Positions 7,447 through 15,644 are shown, counted from the first letter of the stretch. The stretch is DNA of 20,747 bases from Pyrinomonadaceae bacterium (GCA_013813825.1 JACCRA010000541.1:1-20747), one strand, 5' to 3'. Numbers and translations: made by a program. The notes: a model not told the origin generated them from the letters alone.

Positions 7447-8812
7447 AGTTTTCAAGACCAGGATAATCAAACGGTTGCTCGGCAAGGACGGCTCGCATAT
7501 TGATTTGTCCAAATAGCGTCTCAAGGTAGGTGCCAAGACGATGAAAGACTGTTGTTAGATCGTCGCTCCCGCGTGTGGATGCGATCTCGACGACAAAACG
7601 TTCGTAGGTCTCCCAGTCTTTGTACATTAAATGACGCAGGCTCCCGTTTTGAAAATCGGTCAGCCGCTCAAGGAGCGGTCCGACAGGTCGCCGCCCGCCA
7701 TCCCTTGCCGCTCGCGATACAATCTGGAGCAGGTCCCACAAATCCTGCCGTAGCACTAACGACTGATCCAATTTGGCGCTAAAGCCGGTGAAGAGTTGTG
7801 CGCCGTCAAGTGACTCATCAAACAATTGCGCGAGCGCGACCATCGACTGCTGAAAGCAATCCCGCAGAAGACCGTGCGCGTTCTCAATTTTGCTGTAAAT
7901 CGTCGGCGCCCGTTGCGCGTCCGCCAAACCGACAAGCTCGTGAGAAAAAACCTTATATAGTTCCATGCGGAGCGCATAGCCGGTGCGGTCGAGCGCGTCG
8001 AAGAGTTCTTCCGGCAACTCTTTGGTTCGCATGGCTCGCTTCTCGATCCATTCAACTAAATCGCGCCCTTCATCGTGCAAGAGGGTGAAAATCGGCAGCG
8101 TTTGTTTCAAGGAGACGTCACTCTCCAACAGCGGTTTGATAGCCTCCAAGCGTTCGAGCATCAACACCAACGCGGAGAAGACCGCTGCGAGGTCCGCGCC
8201 GAGCGGTTCGGGTGAAACTCTTTGCGCCATTAGGAATAGCTCGTCAACCGCTGGGGCTGGGGCTGGCACTTGCGCCAATCTTTTCAGCGAAGCGCCGGCA
8301 CCAGATAACTCCCGGTTGAGAAGATTCCCGAGACTAGCCCATGCTTGAAATTTAACTTGCGGGGCTTTTAGTAGCGCCGCGCACAAGTTCGCGAGGTCCT
8401 CCAACACTTCGCTCAACTCATTAAATGCCGATTTCAGGGAGGGGTTGAGGCCGGGAAGCATCTCTTCCAGTCGCCCGATTTTCATAGGGGGCGGTGCGGA
8501 CACGCTTGGAGTGACCTGCTCGCTACTGCTCATGTTACCGATCAACTGTAAGCTGCGGCGAAGGTAATGTTCTGCAATTAATACCTCTTCCGAGAAGTCA
8601 CGGTCTGCCAGAGACTCTCGTTCAAGGTCGCTAAAGGAATGGTTACGTAAGTTGAAAAAGCTGGACAAGGCCAGCAGCTTTAAACCGAGTTCGCGCTCCT
8701 TCGCTAGGGAAAGTGTGGTGCGCTGCTCACTCGTCACTTCCGCACCGGGACTCAGTTCCGTTTCCTTTTCGGGTGCGGCAGTCTCCTGAATGTTAAGACT
8801 AATAATGTTCAA
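7445..8812 (-). CDS. Unrecognised all-helical cytoplasmic protein
   Basis: A 455-residue protein that I do not recognise. It has no signal peptide, membrane span or cysteine cluster. After a Glu/Ser/Pro-rich N-terminus (about 40 residues) and a Pro-rich linker (about residues 100-115), the rest is predicted helix, with acidic leucine-rich stretches such as LSEVLEDLANLCAALL and VFSALVLMLERLEAIKPLL. It may be a helical-bundle or scaffold protein. I chose the TTG at 8812 because AAGGA lies 8 nt upstream. An in-frame ATG at 8911 would add 33 residues but has no ribosome site and would nearly fill the divergent promoter gap to rdgB. It shares a control region with rdgB. No function is claimed. Confidence 0.6.
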   Translation of the reverse strand: MNIISLNIQETAAPEKETELSPGAEVTSEQRTTLSLAKERELGLKLLALSSFFNLRNHSFSDLERESLADRDFSEEVLIAEHYLRRSLQLIGNMSSSEQVTPSVSAPPPMKIGRLEEMLPGLNPSLKSAFNELSEVLEDLANLCAALLKAPQVKFQAWASLGNLLNRELSGAGASLKRLAQVPAPAPAVDELFLMAQRVSPEPLGADLAAVFSALVLMLERLEAIKPLLESDVSLKQTLPIFTLLHDEGRDLVEWIEKRAMRTKELPEELFDALDRTGYALRMELYKVFSHELVGLADAQRAPTIYSKIENAHGLLRDCFQQSMVALAQLFDESLDGAQLFTGFSAKLDQSLVLRQDLWDLLQIVSRAARDGGRRPVGPLLERLTDFQNGSLRHLMYKDWETYERFVVEIASTRGSDDLTTVFHRLGTYLETLFGQINMRAVLAEQPFDYPGLEN

Positions 8813-8965
8813 GTTGCTGATCCTTGTGAATTCAGTCGGCACCCTAGAAGCGAGAAGAGTGGAAGTACGTGTACGCTGCCGCGTCGACGGGTGCAATAAA
8901 TTTCCCCTCATCTTTGTTATAGTAAATTATCTACTAACACCGCAAGACGTTTGTGGAAATAAATT

Positions 8966-9589
8966 ATGGACTTTAGCTGTCACAAGGAGTTACTGATCGC
9001 CACGCAAAACAAAGGTAAGTTACGCGAAATCTCTTATTCCCTCAGCGACTTGCCTTTGAAGTTACGCACCTCCGCCGAGTATCCCAATTCGCCCGAAGTT
9101 GAAGAAACTGGCAAGACTTTTGCGGAAAACGCCGTCCTTAAAGCCCGGCAACTCAGCCAATATACGGGACTGTTGACGCTGGCCGACGATTCAGGTTTAG
9201 AAGTTGAAGCCCTCGGCGGAGAACCCGGTATTTTTTCCGCGCGTTATGGCGGGCGGAATAAATCCGACCATGAGCGTGTCTTGCTGTTATTGAAAAACTT
9301 GGCGCGAAAACATCCCGGAAACCGGCGCGCGCGTTTTGTTTGTGCCATTGCTCTCGCCGCTCCCAAATCTGGCGCCTTCAAAATTTTTCACGGCGTGTGT
9401 GCGGGTAATATCGCTATTGAGCCACGGGGAGAACACGGTTTTGGGTACGACCCTGTTTTTATCCCCGAAGGCAGTGCGCTGACTTTCGGGCAATTGCCGG
9501 AATCGCGCAAGCGACAAATCAGCCACCGGTCGAAAGCTGTCGCCGCCCTGCGCGATTTTCTTTCGATTTATTACCCAGTTTCAGCTTGA
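8966..9589 (+). CDS. rdgB: XTP/dITP pyrophosphatase (RdgB/HAM1 family)
   Basis: A 207-residue cytoplasmic enzyme, the usual length. It hydrolyses non-canonical purine triphosphates (dITP, XTP) to the monophosphate, keeping hypoxanthine and xanthine out of DNA. Family motifs are all present: IATQNKGKLREI (about residues 10-21) for nucleotide binding, ETGKTFAENAVLKA (about 47-60), LADDSGLEVEALGGEPGIFS (about 71-90) with the metal-binding and general-base Asp pair, GFGYDPVFIPEG (about 156-167) and KRQISHRSKA (about 181-190). The start is ATG at 8966. It is divergent from the unrecognised helical gene and sits 71 bp upstream of tRNA-Pro. A short stem (CCTGC / GCAGG, 9604-9620) follows it. Confidence 0.96.
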   Translation: MDFSCHKELLIATQNKGKLREISYSLSDLPLKLRTSAEYPNSPEVEETGKTFAENAVLKARQLSQYTGLLTLADDSGLEVEALGGEPGIFSARYGGRNKSDHERVLLLLKNLARKHPGNRRARFVCAIALAAPKSGAFKIFHGVCAGNIAIEPRGEHGFGYDPVFIPEGSALTFGQLPESRKRQISHRSKAVAALRDFLSIYYPVSA

Positions 9590-9644
9590 GTTTTCCCCGC
9601 TGCCCTGCCTAGAATGCAGGTCGCGTTTATCGTCAAGCGGATGG

Positions 9645-9650
9645 TATAGT
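9645..9650 (+). promoter_or_regulatory. Candidate -10 box of tRNA-Pro
   Basis: TATAGT lies 10 bp before the first tRNA base, the expected spacing for a tRNA promoter. No good -35 box is seen. Confidence 0.45.
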
Positions 9651-9660
9651 TAAAACTTCA

Positions 9661-9734
<74 letters not shown>

Positions 9735-9760
9735 TTTCTTGTCAATTTTTGTACCGTGCC

Positions 9761-9782
9761 GACCTTCTAATTTTAGAAGGTC
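9761..9782 (+). terminator. Hairpin terminator after tRNA-Pro
   Basis: A perfect 9-bp stem (GACCTTCTA / TAGAAGGTC) with a 4-nt loop, 26 bp after the tRNA. The T content after it is only moderate, so termination is likely but not certain. Confidence 0.6.
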
Positions 9783-9955
9783 GTATTGTTATTTAGTGAA
9801 GGCAGAATCAACCAGCCTTTGTTACGCAGATTATTTTTTAAAAAATAGCGCGAAAACTGCTGTTTTTTTGCAGACGTGAGGCTCTCTGGTGTGATATATG
9901 TCCTCTGCAAGTTTTTCCATTCTTCTTGATCAGCAGGAGGCAGCCAGACGTAGAC

Positions 9956-10264
9956 ATGGCGACCAAAGCAACTCAAAAACGCATGACCCAGTCTGAAGTT
10001 CTTAATCATTTCGCCGAAAAGTACGGCTTGAAGCGCGTCCAAGTTAAAGAGATATTCGACGAGTTAGCTAGTCTTGCGACCAGCGAGGTTCAATCCAGCG
10101 GTGAGTTCACCGTTCCCGGCATCGGCAAACTCGTTCTTTCTGAAAGAAAAGCGCGCGAAGGACGTAACCCACAGACCGGTGATACCATTCAGATTCCGGC
10201 CAAAACAACGCTCAAATTTCGCGTTGGGAAGTCGTTGAAAGACACTGTCGTTCCCAAAAAGTAA
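9956..10264 (+). CDS. HU-family (bacterial histone-like) DNA-binding protein
   Basis: A 102-residue basic protein of the HU/IHF fold, which binds and bends DNA as a dimer in the nucleoid. The helical N-terminal part (MTQSEVLNHFAEKYGLKRVQVKEIFDEL, about residues 11-38) is followed by VPGIGKLVLSERKAREGRNP (about 60-79), then QTGDTIQIPAKTTLKFRVGK (about 80-99), the canonical HU signature with the DNA-inserting arm carrying the RNP turn. The ATG at 9956 is chosen, with AGGAGG 15 nt upstream; a TTG at 9926 in the same frame would place the ribosome site inside the gene. A 16-bp AT palindrome lies upstream at 9832-9847. The roughly ten-residue N-terminal extension before the HU fold is unremarkable. 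Confidence 0.95.
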   Translation: MATKATQKRMTQSEVLNHFAEKYGLKRVQVKEIFDELASLATSEVQSSGEFTVPGIGKLVLSERKAREGRNPQTGDTIQIPAKTTLKFRVGKSLKDTVVPKK

Positions 10265-10294
10265 AGCTTCGCTCTCTCTCATTCCGGCACAAAT

Positions 10295-10358
10295 CCGACC
10301 GCCTTCGAGACGGGCGTCTCATTCTGCGCCCGACTCGCGGGTGGTGTTGGATGGTCGG
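10295..10358 (+). terminator. Possible terminator structure after the HU gene
   Basis: CCGACC (10295-10300) can pair with GGTCGG (10353-10358), enclosing a GAGACG / CGTCTC palindrome (10307-10320); TTTCTCCC follows. The tail is poor, so this is tentative. Confidence 0.35.
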
Positions 10359-10406
10359 TTTCTCCCACCTTAAAAAAACCTCTGGTAATTCATCCCACAG
10401 ATAGTG

Positions 10407-10551
10407 TAATATCTCGCGATTCGCAGGCAAGAAAATTTACTATCGGAGCATTTTTTTACTGAGCACGGCTTTTGTGCGCCTAAATCTCCGGTGATTTAGT
10501 TGATAACGTATCATGGGAAGAGTTTGCAGCATCTAAATTGGTGTTTATCAA
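10407..10551 (+). promoter_or_regulatory. Candidate structured leader of the 82-aa gene
   Basis: This belongs to the 338-bp gene-free stretch 10265-10602. A TAATAT box (10407-10412) could be a -10. Downstream, CTAAATC (10480-10486) can pair with GATTTAG (10493-10499), but the second arm can instead pair with CTAAAT at 10533-10538. TTGATAA (10500-10506) pairs with TTATCAA (10545-10551). The pairings compete and interleave, as in attenuators and some riboswitches. I do not recognise a known riboswitch class. Confidence 0.35.
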
Positions 10552-10602
10552 TCATTTTTCAAGCCTGCTCGCAGGCCGACTAAAGAAGGAGCATCGAGTA
10601 CA

Positions 10603-10851
10603 GTGACATACAATGCGAGGCTGCCGCTGGAAGAGCGGCTTAATGTAATTGACCACATTCAGGCGCGTCGGTATGCAAAACTGACCGGTGCCACACTGGA
10701 AATTGCTACCGAGGGAATAATTCGTCACTTGCGGGCTTGTGATCGGATGGATGTCAACCCTGATGTCTCCGCAGTTCGCGAGATCATCGACGATGCATTG
10801 AACGGTAGGCGGGTGTATGCAGAAGCCGTCGACACCCGCTATGCCGCTTGA
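10603..10851 (+). CDS. Small protein of unknown function (82 aa)
   Basis: I do not recognise this protein. It is 82 residues, soluble and mainly helical, with no cysteine pair, signal or membrane span; EERLNVIDHIQARRYAKLTGA and SAVREIIDDALNGRRVYAEA look like amphipathic helices. It starts with GTG at 10603, with AAGGAG 11 nt upstream. Coding is supported by that ribosome site, the strong terminator 29 bp after the stop, and protein-like composition. Its long leader has competing inverted repeats. It sits downstream of the HU gene on the same strand, probably as its own transcription unit. Confidence 0.7.
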   Translation: MTYNARLPLEERLNVIDHIQARRYAKLTGATLEIATEGIIRHLRACDRMDVNPDVSAVREIIDDALNGRRVYAEAVDTRYAA

Positions 10852-10880
10852 TGTTTACCCTGTCAGATATCGGATAACAA

Positions 10881-10921
10881 AGAGAGGCCGTCTGCCCTCA
10901 CGGGAAACGGCCTCTCTTTTT
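10881..10921 (+). terminator. Strong rho-independent terminator
   Basis: Perfect 11-bp stem AGAGAGGCCGT / ACGGCCTCTCT followed by a T-run to 10921, after the 82-aa gene and before the convergent NUDIX gene. It could serve both strands. Confidence 0.9.
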
Positions 10922-10948
10922 ATCGTCAAACCAAGTTCCTCTGCCTGA

Positions 10949-11497
10949 TTATTTGCTATTGAGAAGGTGATACTGAAAAATCGCCATTAAACTAATGGCA
11001 TCGGTGATTTCACCATTCAAAGCCATCCTTAACGCTTCTTTGAAAGGAAGCCGGCGCACGATTAATTTTTCCGTCCCTTCGAGTTGCTGCTTCCCTTGAA
11101 TTAAGCCGGTAGCTAGAAACCACACGGCCAACTCGTCTGAGACGGAATTGGAGAGGTGAGCTTCGCCGAGTTTTGCCCAGTTCCCTGCACGCAGTCCTGT
11201 CTCTTCTTCTAATTCTCGCTTGGCCGCTTTGAGAAAATCGTCTCCTTCAAGGCAACCGCCCTCCGGAATCTCCCAAGAATAGATTCCGAGCGGGTATCGA
11301 TATTGACCAACGAGATAAATGTCGTCGTTCTCAATTGGAAGAATGCCAATCGCCGTATTTTTGTAATGGACGACGCCGTAGATGCCACGCTCGCCGTCTG
11401 GTCGCACCACCGCATCTTCGCGCACTCCAATCCACGGATTGTTGTACACCATTCTGGAGGACAAAGTTTGCCACGGGGGCTTTTCATCTTCAGACAC
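10949..11497 (-). CDS. NUDIX hydrolase, ADP-ribose pyrophosphatase-like
   Basis: A 182-residue cytoplasmic enzyme. The Nudix box runs over residues 80-102: Gly80, Asp86 in place of the first Glu of the consensus, then REL-EEE-TGL (94-102), which holds the metal-binding glutamates. The context matches ADP-sugar pyrophosphatases of the NudF type: VVRPDGERGIYGVVHY before the fold, YLVGQYRYPLGIYSWEIPEGG ahead of the box, and a FLATGL strand after it. Members split ADP-ribose or related nucleoside-diphosphate sugars; the exact substrate is not determined. The start is GTG at 11497 with GGAGGT 6 nt upstream. It sits 81 bp downstream of the AI-2E permease gene on the same strand and may be cotranscribed. 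Confidence 0.9.
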   Translation of the reverse strand: MSEDEKPPWQTLSSRMVYNNPWIGVREDAVVRPDGERGIYGVVHYKNTAIGILPIENDDIYLVGQYRYPLGIYSWEIPEGGCLEGDDFLKAAKRELEEETGLRAGNWAKLGEAHLSNSVSDELAVWFLATGLIQGKQQLEGTEKLIVRRLPFKEALRMALNGEITDAISLMAIFQYHLLNSK

Positions 11498-11578
11498 CGA
11501 CTGACCTCCACTCTTTACATATCGGGCATCGTTGATATTTCACGTCTTGAACAATTTCCATAGCTTCAATATCGCCAA

Positions 11579-12688
11579 CTATGACGTTGCCGGTTCATCA
11601 TTTAGGATCGCCTTTTCAGCCAAAGTTTCATCTGGCTGCGGGGCGGCGGGCGGGCGGTCAGCGTGCCGGACAACATCCAGCAGGGCGATGGCAATCGCGA
11701 GCACGACTGGGCCGATAATCAAGCCGAGCACACCGAAAACTTGCAGACCTCCGAGCACCGAAAAGAAGATAAACAACTCGTGCAGCTTCGTCTTTTCGCC
11801 GACCAGTTTAGGGCGCAGGAAGTTGTCAATCGAACCGATCACGAGCGCCCCCCAGATGGTCAGAAACAGAGCCTTCCCCCAATGCCCGGTCGCCGCTAAG
11901 TAAATGGCTGCCGGCACCCACACGACGAAAGCCCCGGCTACAGGGATCAGCGAGAAGAAAATCATGACCACGCCCCAGACGAGCGCGGACGGTAACCCGA
12001 CGATGAAAAAGCCTAGCCCGCCGAGCGCGCCCTGAATGGCCGCAATAATTAACACGCCGTTGACGCTGGCGCTGATTACTTCTTTCGTGCGGTTGATGAT
12101 CTCGTCGCTCTGTTCTCTTTCGAGCGGCAAGAGATCGGGCAGGGCGCGTGCAATTTTGTCACCGTCACGAAAGAGGTAATACATCGTGAAGATGACGAAG
12201 ATGGTTTGGACAATGGCTCCCACCACGCCGCCCACGAGGCCGAGCGTCTGCCGTGCAATCGTCCCGCTCATGTTCCGCAAACGTTCTTCAATAAACTGCT
12301 GTGAGCGCAGTTGTTCCAGATCGACGTACTGCCCCAGTTTGCCGAAGAATGGCCCGGAGAGCGGCGTGTTGGGATCGAGAAATCTCTCGATGAATGATTG
12401 CAGATTGCCGGTGACACCGGACAGTTCCTTTACCAGTGCGAGTGTAATGAACGTGAGAGGCAGCAGGATAACGACGATGACGAGCAAGCAGGAAACGAGG
12501 GCGCCGAGTCCCGGGCTGTTCAGGCGCGCGGCGATCCGTCGATGCACCGGGTAAAAAACGATGACCAGCACGATGGCCCATGCCAGCACGTCGAAAAACG
12601 GCCACAGCATGAAAAAGCACAGGACTAATGCCAACACAGTCGCGCACAGCAGCGCCAACCAGCGCCCTAAACTTCCCCGTTTAATCAT
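11579..12688 (-). CDS. AI-2E family (PerM/TqsA-like) membrane permease
   Basis: A 369-residue polytopic membrane protein. Two hydrophobic segments near the N-terminus (about residues 8-45) are followed by one at about 60-85, then a soluble loop (about 87-145) with the LVKELSGV / LQSFIERFLD text, and further spans at about 150-175, 208-240, 235-265, 270-290 and 305-345. The LVWGVVMIFFSLIPVAGAFVVWVPAAIYL and NFLRPKLVGEKTKLHELFIFFSVLGGL patterns are typical of the family. Some members export autoinducer-2 and others act in Na+/H+ antiport; the substrate here is unknown. ATG at 12688 has a GAGGG site just upstream. The C-terminal about 35 residues are a soluble Pro/Ala/Asp-rich tail. Confidence 0.93.
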   Translation of the reverse strand: MIKRGSLGRWLALLCATVLALVLCFFMLWPFFDVLAWAIVLVIVFYPVHRRIAARLNSPGLGALVSCLLVIVVILLPLTFITLALVKELSGVTGNLQSFIERFLDPNTPLSGPFFGKLGQYVDLEQLRSQQFIEERLRNMSGTIARQTLGLVGGVVGAIVQTIFVIFTMYYLFRDGDKIARALPDLLPLEREQSDEIINRTKEVISASVNGVLIIAAIQGALGGLGFFIVGLPSALVWGVVMIFFSLIPVAGAFVVWVPAAIYLAATGHWGKALFLTIWGALVIGSIDNFLRPKLVGEKTKLHELFIFFSVLGGLQVFGVLGLIIGPVVLAIAIALLDVVRHADRPPAAPQPDETLAEKAILNDEPATS

Positions 12689-12803
12689 CGTCCCTCGTTG
12701 CTATTAATCTTCATCTTGGCAGACTTTTTTAACGCTTTGGAGGATTTGCGCCCACCCTCTTGCCTTTCAGCCACACCAGCAGCCACCTCATCGCGCTCTC
12801 TGG

Positions 12804-12832
12804 TTGACTGGCACGGACGGCGGCATGATAAC
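12804..12832 (+). promoter_or_regulatory. Candidate promoter of the split tRNA-Arg gene
   Basis: TTGACT (12804-12809), a 17-bp spacer and GATAAC (12827-12832). The tRNA begins 23 bp after the -10, leaving a short 5' leader for RNase P to remove. Confidence 0.5.
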
Positions 12833-12855
12833 ATCAAGCCGTTCTATGTGAACGT

Positions 12856-13205
<350 letters not shown>

Positions 13206-13218
13206 GAAGGTTAAAAGG

Positions 13219-13264
13219 CCTCGCGCTTGCCAGCGATTTGCTGGCTTGAGTATGATGTGCGAGG
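13219..13264 (+). terminator. Two-layer hairpin between tRNA-Arg and tRNA-His
   Basis: CCTCGC / GCGAGG (13219-13224, 13259-13264) encloses GCCAGC / GCTGGC (13229-13234, 13240-13245), 15 bp after tRNA-Arg; TTTCG follows. It could be a terminator or a processing signal. The poor T-run makes termination uncertain. Confidence 0.4.
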
Positions 13265-13311
13265 TTTCGACATCACAGAGGGACGGGATCATAATCGGTC
13301 AGACAATTTGT

Positions 13312-13385
13312 GGCGGCTGTAGTTCAGCGGTTAGAACGCGGGATTGTGGTTCCCGATGTCGAGGGTTCGATTCCCTCCAGCCGCC
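13312..13385 (+). tRNA. tRNA-His (anticodon GUG)
   Basis: Acceptor GCGGCTG / CAGCCGC, preceded by an encoded G at position -1 (13312) facing C73 (13385), the histidyl identity element. D arm GTTC / GAAC, anticodon stem CGGGA / TCCCG around TTGTGGT, T arm GAGGG / CCCTC around TTCGATT. No CCA is encoded. It lies 107 bp after tRNA-Arg on the same strand. Confidence 0.97.
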
Positions 13386-13394
13386 CGCTTTTAA

Positions 13395-13436
13395 GACGAG
13401 GAGAGGCAACCTACATTAAGGTCGCCTCTCCTCGTC
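13395..13436 (+). terminator. Strong hairpin between tRNA-His and the VWFA-like gene
   Basis: A 13-bp perfect stem (GACGAGGAGAGGC / GCCTCTCCTCGTC), extended by ACCT / AGGT after one mismatch. It lies 9 bp after tRNA-His and 29 bp from the end of the convergent gene, so it can end transcription from both sides, although neither side has a long T-run. Confidence 0.65.
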
Positions 13437-13465
13437 CGCGTTAAAGGTAAAATTTAATTCTCACT

Positions 13466-14458
13466 TCACTTTTTGTAAGCGCCTGCCGGGTGCGTGATTT
13501 CAACATCGTCCTGAGCCGTTTGCACGTCGAGTTTGTGAAAACCTTTTTTGGTGTGCGTCGAGAGGTAGGTCAGCGCAAACTGGCGGTCAAGCGTCAGCGT
13601 CAATTCTTCAAGGAATGGATTAAAGCTCACGGGCGCGCTGAGTCCCTGAAAAAATGCTTTGCCGCCCGTCTCCCCGGCCAAGTAATTGAGCGCGCTTTGG
13701 GCGTTTCCCACCAGTCCGCCGCGATTATTGTTCGTCAAATTGGTCGGCGAGTAGATCGTATAGACGGCTACCCCGCGACGTTGCGCTTCGTTAATGGCGC
13801 GCCGTAGGTCGATGAGTTGAGTGGGGGTCGAGCTATCGAGGCCGCGTGAGATGTCTAAGCCATCAGAAACGACGAGAGCGGCGCGGCGCGTTCCCGTGGG
13901 CAAAGATTCAAAACGCTTGAGAGCTTGGTACACTTGTTCATAAGGGCTGAAGGGCGCGACCGACTGCGAGCCGACAGGGATGCGGAGTGATTGAGCGGCA
14001 CGAGTCAGATCAGTCGTAAACTTCTGGCGCACTTGCAGCGATCCGGCGCGCATGTAGCCGACCATCACGCGCGACCCTTCGGGCATTTTTTTGATGAACG
14101 CGGCGAGCGGCTCGATCTCATTGGCCGCCGGGGGAACCAGATCGTCTTGGATGAGGACGGCCAGCGCGAGCGGGGCGCGATCCGGGCCGCGCGCCGAGAG
14201 AATCTCCTGCATCTCGCCGTCTTCCAGAACCGTAAGCGAAAGTTGCTGAAATGCCTCGCTCCGGTCACGTTGCGCGTCACGCTTAACTGTCACCGGGATC
14301 GTCACTGACCGGACGCCGCCGCGCGACTCACCGCGTCGGGCAGACTTTTCCCTGACCGGACTCTCGGCGTTACCGTTCTGCCCCGATGCAGCGCCGACGA
14401 AGACCGCGCACAAAGTTAAAAGCAGCGCCAACATCTTCAATCTCAAAGTTCCCTTCAT
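13466..14458 (-). CDS. Secreted VWFA-domain protein (acidobacterial type)
   Basis: A 330-residue exported protein with a signal peptide at about residues 8-26 (cleavage near ASGQ). A beta-rich stretch (about 50-90: VTIPVTVKR, LSLTVLEDGEMQEI) precedes a von Willebrand A-like domain (about 95-260) with LALAVLIQDDLVPP, GSRVMVGYMRAGSLQVRQKFTTDL, AALVVSDGLDISRGLD and RRGVAVYTIYSP. The C-terminus ends in a beta segment with LDRQFALTYLSTHTKKGFHKLDVQT. This layout matches the VWFA-related proteins found in large numbers in Acidobacteria, of unknown function. The metal site appears degraded: the expected DxSxS is replaced by IQDDLV. ATG at 14458 has a GAGGGAGAG ribosome site. Confidence 0.8.
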   Translation of the reverse strand: MKGTLRLKMLALLLTLCAVFVGAASGQNGNAESPVREKSARRGESRGGVRSVTIPVTVKRDAQRDRSEAFQQLSLTVLEDGEMQEILSARGPDRAPLALAVLIQDDLVPPAANEIEPLAAFIKKMPEGSRVMVGYMRAGSLQVRQKFTTDLTRAAQSLRIPVGSQSVAPFSPYEQVYQALKRFESLPTGTRRAALVVSDGLDISRGLDSSTPTQLIDLRRAINEAQRRGVAVYTIYSPTNLTNNNRGGLVGNAQSALNYLAGETGGKAFFQGLSAPVSFNPFLEELTLTLDRQFALTYLSTHTKKGFHKLDVQTAQDDVEITHPAGAYKK

Positions 14459-14605
14459 TTTCTCTCCCTCGTTGTCCCTTTAGCTGGTAACCCGCACATT
14501 ATATAACCTTAACACGCAGTTGAGTATGTACACTCGACAAGTTCGAGAAGCGTTGAGCCGGTCAGGGTTTATCGGAAGACAATCGTTGCTGACGAATCGA
14601 TCAAG

Positions 14606-15457
14606 TTAAATTGGTGACAGGCGTTTGATGCGTTCGGGCATATCCGAAAGTTGATAAACGCCCGCCCACGCACGCACGGCAAAGCCTTCCGCCACGAGCG
14701 CATGATTGCCCAGACCAGCCTCTGGCCGCGAAAGACCGACGGCTTTAGCTAACTCGCCCGGCAGCGACATCCCCGCGCTCTCAAGATACACCCGCGCCAC
14801 TTCCCGTAGCGCGTCGGCCCGCGTAACTTTCGTCTTCAACTCAACCGGGAATCGGCCCTCGGCCAACGCCCAGACGTAGGTGAACCACGGCTCATAAAGC
14901 ACATCCTGCGGAATCACTTTCATCGTGCGCTGAAGTTCGTCGAGGGCTTGTGTCAGACGCTGGCGCTCGCCGAGCTTGGCGGCGTGGCGCAAATCGCACG
15001 TCGCCATTTCCCACTCGCGGCGTAAAACTTTGAGCACCGCTTGCGCTTCGGCGGACAGACGCGCGGTCTCTTCTTTGCGCGGGACGCCCCACAGCGCATG
15101 GAGATAGGGGACCAGACGGGGCGCGACGAAGAGGGCGCGCCCTCTGGCGAGCTTTGCATAATAGACACGGCCGCGGCGCATCAACTCGTCCTTGAGGCTC
15201 CACGTCAAACTACTCTCCGGGTCTTTCTGGACGTTGCGGGGCATATGCGCGTCGCGCCGCCCGCAGACGGCGACGTAGAGGGAAGGACCAGGACGCCGCG
15301 CGTCGGTCATCGCCGCGCAGAAGCCGACGCGCTCCACTAACTGTTCCGCTTCGGCGGCGTTTTCAACCCGCCACTCCGGCGCGCGCCGCCACATGCGGTC
15401 GCGGTACTCTTCGATCTCCTCTGGTAAGGTCTTGAGCGTCTTCGACTTCACGGCCAT
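14606..15457 (-). CDS. AlkZ-related winged-helix protein (YcaQ-like)
   Basis: A 283-residue soluble basic protein. WRVENAAEAEQLVERVGFC (about residues 29-47), PSLYVAVCGRRDAHMPRNVQKDP (about 59-81), WSLKDELMRRGRVYYAKLARGRALFVAPRLVPYL (about 86-119) and VLKVLRREWEMATCDLRHAA resemble proteins annotated as AlkZ-related, distant relatives of the YcaQ/AlkZ DNA glycosylases that unhook interstrand crosslinks with tandem winged helices. The QxQ/QxD catalytic motif of true AlkZ is not seen, so glycosylase activity should not be assumed. ATG at 15457 is preceded by a weak GAAGAAG site. It lies downstream of the glycine-zipper gene on the same strand but behind a strong terminator, so it is probably a separate unit. 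Confidence 0.55.
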   Translation of the reverse strand: MAVKSKTLKTLPEEIEEYRDRMWRRAPEWRVENAAEAEQLVERVGFCAAMTDARRPGPSLYVAVCGRRDAHMPRNVQKDPESSLTWSLKDELMRRGRVYYAKLARGRALFVAPRLVPYLHALWGVPRKEETARLSAEAQAVLKVLRREWEMATCDLRHAAKLGERQRLTQALDELQRTMKVIPQDVLYEPWFTYVWALAEGRFPVELKTKVTRADALREVARVYLESAGMSLPGELAKAVGLSRPEAGLGNHALVAEGFAVRAWAGVYQLSDMPERIKRLSPI

Positions 15458-15608
15458 TCTTCTTCACCGTCAATCACTACTACATTAAAACTCATCATCC
15501 TATTAACAAACGGACTGAGCGTAAGTGTACCAAGCTGTCCTGTTAGTTTGAAAAAACATTCCTGAAATTTTTACGGCCAACGTCTTACCCGCCGTCTTGC
15601 TGAAACAG

Positions 15609-15644
15609 AAAGGGCGCAAGTTCCTGAAGAACATTGCGCCCTTT
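15609..15644 (-). terminator. Rho-independent terminator of the glycine-zipper gene
   Basis: Perfect 11-bp stem AAAGGGCGCAA / TTGCGCCCTTT. On the minus strand the stem ends in TTT followed by CTGTTTC, 53 bp after the stop of the glycine-zipper gene. Confidence 0.75.
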
